DNA of 27,159 nucleotides, taken from the NCBI GenBank assembly GCA_903927685.1, contig CAIYOB010000612.1:1-27159 (forward strand), read 5' to 3'. This DNA comes from an uncultured Planctomycetaceae bacterium (GTDB lineage Bacteria; Planctomycetota; Planctomycetia; Pirellulales; Pirellulaceae). This document shows positions 14,730 through 22,212 of the stretch, piece by piece. The number at the start of each line of letters is the position of its first letter. The stretch's first letter is position 1. A model generated the notes under the pieces. That model was not told the DNA's origin. It made no database searches and worked only from the letters and a program-made list of their open reading frames with translations. A program made the translations under genes and the position numbers.

Positions 14730-17261
14730 ATGAGGTATCTACTCTCCGTTCTGCTGACCGGCAGTTTGTGTCTGGGTGCCGCCCCTTCCGCCGTGTGGAG
14801 CACGCCTGGGTGTGCCCATGCGGCAACCGTCCTTTTTGGGTTCGAGACCGACGCGGACCTCAAGGCCTGGCACTACGAGGGCAGGCCGGATACGACTCCG
14901 CGGGAGGTTTCCCTCGCTCCCGACTTCGCCACCTCCGGCGCAAACTCTCTGGTCTTCCGCTTCCCCCAGTGGAAGCCCGGCTTGGCCGAGTGGCCCGCCT
15001 TCGAGTGCCAGCCGCCCATTTCCGACTGGTCTGCCTGCGACCGCCTGGTCTACGACGTGACCAATCCCGGGCCGGACCACCAGCGCCTGTACATCTTCAT
15101 CAGCGACAGCAAGCACGCCACCCGCGACGGGCTGCTGTGCGAGACACGCCTGGCGCCCTTTGCCCACGTACAGCAAGTCGTGCCCATCGCCGACCTGAAG
15201 GGCAAGGGGCTCGACCCCGCCGCCATCCGCGTGATGCACGTCTTCACCGAGCGCCCGCCCGGCGAGATGGCCTTGCACGTGGACCACTTCGTGCTGCTCC
15301 AACCCGGAGAGCCCCTCCCGACGCCCTCCGCCAAGTACCTGCAGGCCTTCGCGAAGCTCCAGGCCGCCGACCTGGCCGCCCTGCGAAAATCCTTCGCCGA
15401 TGCCGGGCAGACGCTCTCCGCTTCCCTGGCAAACGCCCGCGAACTCCGCACCTGGGCGGATGCCCGCCTGGCGGACCTCAACGAGCGGCTGGGTGCCTAC
15501 GAGGCCCTGATCCGCCAGGCCGGTCCCGCGGTCCTCACGGCGAGCGACCAGCGCGCCGCCCTCGTCGCTCGACTCGAGTGCCTGCAGCGCGAGGTGGCTG
15601 TCCGCGCCGAGTTTGAGACCGTCCGCTCGCAGGTCCAGGCCGACGCGACCGCCGCCCAGGGCCTGGTCGTCGGCTTTGCGTCCTCGCTGGAGAAGGTCCT
15701 CCCCCGCGCCGGCATGCCGGACATCACCGTGGCCTCCCGCGCCGAACTCAGCCTCGCGCGCTACGAGAAAGAATCGTTCCAGGTCATCGTCATCCCCTGC
15801 GAGTCCGGCGTAGAGCGGGTCAGCGTGCAGATCGGCGACCTCCGTTCCGCCGAGGGCAAGACGTTGCCCGCCAGCAGCATGGACAGCGTCGTCGTGGGCT
15901 ACGTGCAGACCAGGAACATCCCGCCCTACGGCAGCGCTCACGTCGGCTGGTGGCCCGACCCAATCCTGGAGTTCCAGCGCGAGGCCGACATCGCCGCTGG
16001 CGATGCCCAGGCTTTCTGGGTCCGTGTCCGCTGCCCGCAGGACCAGGCGCCGGGCGAGTACTCCGGCAAGCTCTCGGTCCTCGTCCAGGGCCGCCCTGCC
16101 TTGACCTTCGACTTCGCTATCCGCGTCTACGGCTTTTCCGTTCCCGCCCGTACGCCGCTGGACCTCGCCGTCACGTTCCAGCCCATGTACTACGAGCCCA
16201 ACGGCGCCGGGCGATGGCAGGAGGGGGGCTACCGCTTCTCCGAGTGGCGGAAGCACAAGCTCGAGTGGGGCGACATGCTCGCCGACTACTACCTCAGCTA
16301 CGACAGCCTGTACCACAGCCAGCAGCCTGACTGGGATGTCCTGGACCGCATCCGCAAGCAAGGCCGTCTCGGGCGTTTCAATCTGGGCTACTATGGGGCG
16401 TGCGGCGAGCAGGAGGAGGAGATCGCAAGTTGGAAGGCCTCCACGCTGCCGCGGATCCGGCTGGGCTATGAGGCGGCCAAGGATCGCGGCCTGCTCGACC
16501 ACGCGTACATCTACGGATGTGACGAGAACCCGCAGGAACTGTTCCCGGCGGTCGAGCGCGCCGCACGCATCTTGAAGCAGGAGTTCCCAGGCGTCACCGT
16601 GATGACCACCACCTACGACAACACGTATGGTGAGGGCTCGGTCATCAAGTCCATGGACGCCTTCTGCCCCCTGACGCCGTCCTTCGATCCGGCGAGTGTC
16701 GTTCCCGCGAGGCAGAAGGGCAAGGAGGTCTGGTGGTACACCTGCTGCGGTCCGCACCATCCGCACCTGAACACGTTCCTCGAGTACGGGGCGATGGAGG
16801 GGCGTTTGCTGATGGGCGCGATGACGGCGAAGTACCGCCCCGATGGGTACCTGTACTATCAGATCAGTATCTGGAACTCGAAGCCAATCACGACGGGGCC
16901 GTTCACCGACTTCGATCCGCGCAGTTGGACGACCTACCACGGCGATGGCTCGTGGATCTGCCCCGGCCCGGACGGCACGCCGCTGCCCACGGTCAGGCTC
17001 GAGAACTTCCGCGACGGCCTGGAGGACTACGCCTACGTGCGGACGTTGGAAGCGACGATTGCAAAGGTCGAGGCAGCGGACGAACTGCGGGCGGGTCGAG
17101 ACGGCTGGCTGGCCCGGGCGAAGGGTCTGCTGGCAGTGCCGGCGAATGTGCTGGCGAGCAAGACCGAGTACACTCGCGACCCCGCGGCGCTCTACAGCTG
17201 GCGGGACGCCGTCGCGAGAGCCATCGAGGATGCAGGCACGGAACCGGCGTATCCGTGGTAG
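14730..17261 (+). CDS. Secreted DUF4091 glycoside hydrolase-like protein
   Basis: This 843-residue protein has a signal peptide (1-31, ending GCAHA-A). Next is a beta-sandwich, carbohydrate-binding-like domain (32-195, starting VLFGFETDADLKAW), then an alpha-helical, probably coiled-coil stretch (200-320). A middle beta-domain follows, with a catalytic-like barrel from about 480 (LDLAVTFQPMYYEPNG, HAYIYGCDENPQELFP). The DUF4091 signature region is near the end, with YYQISIWNSKPI and LENFRDGLEDYAYVRTLE (about 705-770). Proteins of this group are secreted and presumed to act on glycans; the substrate is unknown. The ATG at 14730 has AGGAGG (14715-14720) 9 bases upstream. Codon choice is richer in CTC, TCC and CCC and poorer in TTG than its neighbours, which suggests a separate origin. 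It precedes the broken heparinase-like gene by 55 bases, probably in one transcript. Confidence 0.8.
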   Translation: MRYLLSVLLTGSLCLGAAPSAVWSTPGCAHAATVLFGFETDADLKAWHYEGRPDTTPREVSLAPDFATSGANSLVFRFPQWKPGLAEWPAFECQPPISDWSACDRLVYDVTNPGPDHQRLYIFISDSKHATRDGLLCETRLAPFAHVQQVVPIADLKGKGLDPAAIRVMHVFTERPPGEMALHVDHFVLLQPGEPLPTPSAKYLQAFAKLQAADLAALRKSFADAGQTLSASLANARELRTWADARLADLNERLGAYEALIRQAGPAVLTASDQRAALVARLECLQREVAVRAEFETVRSQVQADATAAQGLVVGFASSLEKVLPRAGMPDITVASRAELSLARYEKESFQVIVIPCESGVERVSVQIGDLRSAEGKTLPASSMDSVVVGYVQTRNIPPYGSAHVGWWPDPILEFQREADIAAGDAQAFWVRVRCPQDQAPGEYSGKLSVLVQGRPALTFDFAIRVYGFSVPARTPLDLAVTFQPMYYEPNGAGRWQEGGYRFSEWRKHKLEWGDMLADYYLSYDSLYHSQQPDWDVLDRIRKQGRLGRFNLGYYGACGEQEEEIASWKASTLPRIRLGYEAAKDRGLLDHAYIYGCDENPQELFPAVERAARILKQEFPGVTVMTTTYDNTYGEGSVIKSMDAFCPLTPSFDPASVVPARQKGKEVWWYTCCGPHHPHLNTFLEYGAMEGRLLMGAMTAKYRPDGYLYYQISIWNSKPITTGPFTDFDPRSWTTYHGDGSWICPGPDGTPLPTVRLENFRDGLEDYAYVRTLEATIAKVEAADELRAGRDGWLARAKGLLAVPANVLASKTEYTRDPAALYSWRDAVARAIEDAGTEPAYPW

Positions 17262-17316
17262 CGGATCTTCAGACGCATGCCGCGGGCCAGAAAGCAGAAA
17301 GGACGGGCAAAGCCTT

Positions 17317-19088
17317 ATGAATCGAAAATGGAACGTGTTGGCATTGACGGTTGTGATCGGTGCTGTCTCGGCGACTTGTTGGGCGGCGGATGACGGAGCG
17401 CTCGAGCGTTATCGACCTCGCGACCCGGCGAGCCTGACGGTTCCACGAAGGCCGGTCTCCAGGAAGGACTACGTGGACTTGGTCAGGCCACTGGCGCAGG
17501 GATTTGAGGCTGGCCCGGACCGCGGGCAGTACGGGCCGCGACATGCCCTACCGGCGCTGGCTGTGTTTGCCCTGGAAGGCGACCCAAAGCTCGGCGAAGG
17601 GATCAAGAAGACGTTGCGGCACTTTGCCGATTGGGTTCATCAGACTTCACCGATCCACAATCGCGGCAGTTATTTGACCGCATCCTGTTCGAGCTGACGC
17701 CGGATGGAGCGAGCGTGCCGTACGGGGCAAGCGGCGGATACAACTCGCACGGCGGACGGCGTATCTTCGCGCTGGAACTGGCGGCCCGATACACGCGGGA
17801 CGGCCGCTATCGTTGGGGCGCGGAGCGGCTGATGAACTTCGGTCAGGCCCGCGGGTTTTCGAATGGCCAACACCACCTGAACGCCGTGGCGCTGGAAGAC
17901 ATTGCACTCGCCAGCCTTGTGTGCGACGACTCGATCTCGCCCGTCGAACCCGAGTCCGCCTCGAAGCTGCTCGTCCGCAAAGAGATCATTCGGCTGAGCG
18001 ACGCCGAAGCGAAGCAGATGTTCCCCGACGCCGGCGGCGTGGATTGCAACATGTTCATGACGCAGCGGACGATGCCGCACAAGCTGGTCTTTCGCGGCGG
18101 GTGGAATCCCGGCGATCTGTACATGCTTGTCGAATGTTATCCTCGGCACGATCCGCTCAACCCGACGGCGATCGTCGGCCTGGAACGCTACTCAGCGGCG
18201 TTCGCGGAAATGACGTCCGAGAAGTTCGTGAGCCGAGAAAACGCGGTTCACATCCAGGACCTCTCCGGCAAGGCGATCTTCCTGGGAAAGAAAGGCCATC
18301 GCGGGCCGCAAGCCTTGCCGGTGGGTTGGGCGGGCATGGACAGCGAGGTGCCTGTATTCTCCGATCACGCCTTGGCCAGTCACGCTCGACTTCGTGTGAC
18401 CGGTTACAGGGGCTACAACGCGACGCACGAGCGGGAGATACTCTTTGTCAAGAACCGGTTCGTGCTGGTCCGCGACGCGACGACGTTCGACGACCGGTTC
18501 CGCGCCCGCGTCGGGCCGATTTGGAACACGCAGAACGTCGGCGAGCCTCGAGGGGGAAACTGGTTGAACACCTGGTTTTCCGGCCATCATTTCCAGAAGA
18601 CGCGGCTCTATCAGACACCGCCGTGGGACCTCTTGATCTGGCACGCTCCCCGCGCCGACCGGCAGCTTCAAGTCGCTCCGGCCGAGGACAACCCGCAATC
18701 CGGCGCACCGATGCTCGCGACCCGCTACGAAGAGGAAGCCGACGTGGAACCGGGTCAGCGGCTGCAGTTCGTCCAGGTGCTGCTGCCGCACGCGCCGCTA
18801 CAGGACGCCTCGGAATTGGCGGGCGGGATTCGCCTGTTGTTGGACCAGCCGGGGCTGGCGGCGGTCAGCTTCGCCAACGCACGCGGCTCGGAGTTGGCGA
18901 TCCTCAACCCCGACGGCAAGACCACGACGTGTGGAGAAGGAATTGCCACAGACGCCCGCGCGGTCTACGTCGATTGCGAGCGTGACGAGCCGCGACAAGT
19001 CCTGGCGATCGACGGCACGTTCTTGTCCGTTCGCAACCAAGACCTTCTCCGTCGCTCAAGCCGTGGCGACTACGAGAAGCGGCCGTAG
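17317..19088 (+). pseudogene. Heparinase II/III-like polysaccharide lyase gene, frameshifted
   Basis: The gene starts at the ATG at 17317 with a signal peptide (MNRKWNVLALTVVIGAVSAT) and reads to IKKTLRHFADWVHQ, then stops at 17695-17697. The continuation is in another frame from about 17640: DFTDPQSRQLFDRILFELTP, then PYGASGGYNSHGGRRIFALE and on to 19088. That part holds LVFRGGWNPGDLYMLVE and RNRFVLVRDATTF-like strands, as in heparinase II/III C-terminal beta-sandwich domains. The relatives I recall have a long alpha-helical toroid of well over 100 residues between the HFADWV helix and this point. The junction therefore looks like an internal deletion that also changed the frame, not only a one-base slip. 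The downstream 480-residue frame has no good start of its own. A sequencing error can explain the frame but not the missing helices. Confidence 0.65.
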
Positions 19089-19255
19089 ACCAATGATGTT
19101 TGCGCCCCGTACTTGTAGATCAGGGCGGCGAGGAGGGAGAGCTTGCGGCTGTGCCCGCCAACTTCGGTCAGCAGGCATTCCGCTCCCCATGGATTGCGCC
19201 AACGGCACTCCTCTCCGAGCCGCGATTCGATTTCGACACGCGACCAACAGGGCAG
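19070..19255 (-). pseudogene. Possible C-terminal fragment of a glycoside hydrolase
   Basis: An open minus-strand frame of 61 codons, ending in TAG and lacking a start codon, reads VEIESRLGEECRWRNPWGAE and then CLLTEVGGHSRKLSLL. This recalls the C-terminal beta-sandwich of several glycosidases, where a C-R-x-R-N-P-W motif is followed by short strands. It lies downstream of the (alpha/alpha)6 glycosidase-like gene and overlaps the end of the heparinase-like pseudogene. It may be the remains of a further gene or of the true end of its neighbour. The likeness is weak and short. Confidence 0.3.
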
Positions 19256-19310
19256 TCAGGAGGCCTGGAAGTCTCATGCAGGCGCCCTTGTGGTTCGGAT
19301 CGTCCGCAGT

Positions 19311-22145
19311 TCAGTTTCCTTCAGCGCTCAGGCCTTCGACTTGAAGTCTCGCCGAACCGTCGACTGCGGTTCGCACGCGGATCTCACGCTGCGTCGCCAC
19401 ACGTAGAGTCTCCGCAGGTCGGTACTGCACTTCGACTTGGCCAGCATACGGGCTGTAGAGTGTGAAGTCCACCGGAACGTGCTCCGGCCAGCAGGGCAGT
19501 ACGATCAACTCGTCGGGGTAGTCCTGCAGAAGCATCTCGAGCACGGGGACCACGCCGGTACCCATCCCCTGCAGGCTGGGACTTTCGGGAATCCCTGGGC
19601 GCTGCGGGTGCTCGGGGGCCGTCTCTCGCGCTAGTCCGCAGGGCAGAACGAAGGTCCAATCGAAATGCCGATCGTGCCACTGGGCGACCTCATCCTGCAG
19701 TCCGAGGCAGGCCGCGAATACGACATCCAGATTCCAGCCGTCGCGTTGGTGCTGCCAAAGGCGTTCGTGGTACGAGCGCAGGGCACAAGCCCGCTGAGCG
19801 TTGTCGCGCAAGAACAGCTTCGCGGGCCAGATGGCGTACAGTTCCGTCTGCTGCGCGTTCAACTGGTAGTGCATCTTGTCGCCGGCCCACCGTAGCTTAT
19901 ACGCCTCGCAGCCGCTCATGTCCGCCGCCGGCACCAATTGATCGCCGGGCAGGATCTCCGGCTTTGCCTCCGCGCCCTGATACCGGAACTTCCCCCGCGG
20001 GACTTCGGGCAGGCTGGCCAGCAGTTGCTCCCACGGTGCGACAAACTCCTGCTTCCAGCCCTGCGCGAGACCCACGGTGATCAACCGCGGCAGGGCATCC
20101 CGCAGCGCGCACACCATCTCCGACGGGTCGCGCACACCCTGCCATGTCTCCCCGGCGTTGCACGGGGCGATCACCATACGTCCCTGGTCGCGCTGGGGAT
20201 ATCGCAATCGCACGAACTCCACCAGATCGGCGGCCGGAGGTGAAAGGACCTCGCGTGCGAAGTCCCGGTCGCCCGTGATCAAGACGTAATCGCAGAACAG
20301 TGACAGCATCCAGACTTGGCCGGCGGGGTTCTCGCCATTGTAAGGTTTCTGCCAGATCCCGGCCGGCGGTTGCTCCTGTCCCGCGCCGGCGGGTGGCGCG
20401 AGGACTGCCGCACCCTGCCACATCGGGATGCGGGCGCCGCCAACGCGGTAGGCGCGCTGCGCGAAGTGGCCGTAGTAGGGCAGCTTGCGCGCATAGAACG
20501 AGGCCAGCCCCCGGATCGCTCCCCAGTCGCCGGTGCGCATGGCTCCGTAGTACGACTGGTACTGCTCGACGGCGCAGATGATCCCCGTCAGCCAGTCGTG
20601 CTGCCGCAGATGGTAGCGGTACAGGTCGATCTGGAATCGCGGCGGCGTCTCACGTCGCTCGCCGGCGCAGCAGGCCAGGTAGTAGCGGTACAGGTCAAAG
20701 GACGCTTGATACTTCAGCATCCGGCCGGTGGGATCATGGATGACCAGCCGCGATCGCTGCCAGAAATCGTCCCACCACGCTTCGTGAGTGCGCACAAACG
20801 ACGCACCGCCCTCACGGAAAGCATTGTCCTGCCGCTCGCGCGCGTCTTGAACAAAACGCTCCTTGCCGCCGAGCGTGGAGACCCCGGCGATATGCAGCGA
20901 ATGCCGAGCGCGTGCCGGGAACGTAAGGGTCCGGTCCGAGCTCACGCCGGACTCGCCCTGGACCTTGACGGCCAGGCCGAAAACCCGCCCTGCCAGCCAG
21001 CCTCGGTTGTCGCCGGGAACATCCGCGCCGGTGCCGCTGTTCTCGGGCTTGTCGGGGACCACGGCGTCAGCCGGATTTTCGTGCCAGAGGCACACGCCGC
21101 AGGTCTCGTCCGGGTTCACCGCGGCAGGCGCGTCTTCCTCCAGGCGTATCGTCATCGCCCCGGGCGTCCGCCGTCCGTCATGAATGTCGATGCGGATCAC
21201 GTCGTCGGGGACATGCGCGCGGATCTCGACGGACACCGGGCCGTCAGCGGTCGTGGCCTGGGCCGAGATCACCGACTTGCGCAAGTCGTGCTCCATGCGG
21301 AACGGTTGCGAGTTGGCAAAGGGGCCGCCTGCGAGGTCCAGGTGCAGTCGACCGAGCGCTCGCTGCTTGCCGCCCTCGTCGATCGCGGCCGAGTGGTTGA
21401 CCTGCACGACCATCTCGTCCGGAAAGTTGACGGTCAGCCCCGTCACGCCGGTGCCCGTGGCCATGAACTCCCAGTCCTCGACGGGCCTGTCGTCGAAGAC
21501 GATGCGTCCCTCGGGGTAATAGATGCCGGCCAGGCCCGAACCCGAGCGGCCCAGTGCCACCGCGTCCCGTCGCGGTTCCTCGTGCCCGACGACTTCCAGC
21601 GAAATGTCGTCGAAATACGCCACCTGATCGCCCGTCCGGTCCGTCGTGCCGCGCAACTGGACCTCGCCGCCGCCGGTCGGATCGACGGTCACGGTGAACA
21701 CCGCCTCGTAGCGAACCCAGGCGTCTCCAGTCGCCCTGAGCCGTTTGAGCGGATACTGCTCCCAGCCGGGAGCCGCATCATGACTGATCTGCACCAAGGC
21801 ATCGCCGAGCGTCGCGCTGGCGCGATACCAGAAGCTCAGCTTCAGCCGGTCGCCGCGCTGGACGCGCGCGAACAGGTTGGGCGCCTGGTAGACCCACCGC
21901 GCGTAGACGTCGCCGGTCCGGCAGGTGACCTTGGCGGCGATTTGGCCCGAGTGAGGCCGCTCCCGGGCTCGCTCGAAGACAGGCTTCCCAGCGTTTTGAG
22001 TGCCGACCCACGTACCGCGGCCGGCGCCGAGCGGTTCGTCAAAACCGGGATCCGCGATGAGGTTGACCGGCGATGCGACGGGTTCCGCGAATGCCGCCAG
22101 CGGCGCGAACAGCAGAGCGGTGAGAAGGGTGGGGGTGTGTTTCAT
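19311..22145 (-). CDS. Secreted (alpha/alpha)6-barrel glycosidase-like protein (GH95/DUF5703-like)
   Basis: This 944-residue protein has a signal peptide (1-20, MKHTPTLLTALLFAPLAAFA). A CBM4/9-like domain covers about 25-190 (NLIADPGFDEP, SFWYRASATLGDALVQI, FDDISLEVVG). A beta-sandwich resembling the DUF5703 or GH95 N-terminal domain covers about 205-440. A helical toroid then covers 450-880, with YLACCAGERRETPP, RIPMWQGAAV, YNGENPAGQVWMLSLFCDYV and ELYAIWPAKL. The C-terminal strands include VLPCWPEHVPVDFTLYSPYA, like the end of GH95-type enzymes. Such proteins cleave glycosidic bonds outside the cell; the linkage here is unknown and I cannot name the catalytic pair with certainty. It lies 67 bases downstream of the esterase gene on the same strand and probably shares its transcript. 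Confidence 0.72.
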   Translation of the reverse strand: MKHTPTLLTALLFAPLAAFAEPVASPVNLIADPGFDEPLGAGRGTWVGTQNAGKPVFERARERPHSGQIAAKVTCRTGDVYARWVYQAPNLFARVQRGDRLKLSFWYRASATLGDALVQISHDAAPGWEQYPLKRLRATGDAWVRYEAVFTVTVDPTGGGEVQLRGTTDRTGDQVAYFDDISLEVVGHEEPRRDAVALGRSGSGLAGIYYPEGRIVFDDRPVEDWEFMATGTGVTGLTVNFPDEMVVQVNHSAAIDEGGKQRALGRLHLDLAGGPFANSQPFRMEHDLRKSVISAQATTADGPVSVEIRAHVPDDVIRIDIHDGRRTPGAMTIRLEEDAPAAVNPDETCGVCLWHENPADAVVPDKPENSGTGADVPGDNRGWLAGRVFGLAVKVQGESGVSSDRTLTFPARARHSLHIAGVSTLGGKERFVQDARERQDNAFREGGASFVRTHEAWWDDFWQRSRLVIHDPTGRMLKYQASFDLYRYYLACCAGERRETPPRFQIDLYRYHLRQHDWLTGIICAVEQYQSYYGAMRTGDWGAIRGLASFYARKLPYYGHFAQRAYRVGGARIPMWQGAAVLAPPAGAGQEQPPAGIWQKPYNGENPAGQVWMLSLFCDYVLITGDRDFAREVLSPPAADLVEFVRLRYPQRDQGRMVIAPCNAGETWQGVRDPSEMVCALRDALPRLITVGLAQGWKQEFVAPWEQLLASLPEVPRGKFRYQGAEAKPEILPGDQLVPAADMSGCEAYKLRWAGDKMHYQLNAQQTELYAIWPAKLFLRDNAQRACALRSYHERLWQHQRDGWNLDVVFAACLGLQDEVAQWHDRHFDWTFVLPCGLARETAPEHPQRPGIPESPSLQGMGTGVVPVLEMLLQDYPDELIVLPCWPEHVPVDFTLYSPYAGQVEVQYRPAETLRVATQREIRVRTAVDGSARLQVEGLSAEGN

Positions 22146-22212
22146 GGGTACCGGCGTTCCTCTCTGTTCATCGTCTCCATTCTGGCCTCCTGTTCTCGTG
22201 CGAGAACGATGC

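Noticed and set aside
16432..16446. GCAAGTTGGAAG, resembling one arm of the family 1 palindrome, inside the DUF4091 gene
   Set aside because: Only a half-arm with mismatches and no inverted partner nearby; probably chance.
14739..16940. Very long open frame on the minus strand opposite the DUF4091 gene
   Set aside because: It is a by-product of high GC content. The residues are low in complexity with no domain pattern, and the plus strand has a ribosome site, signal peptide and family motifs.
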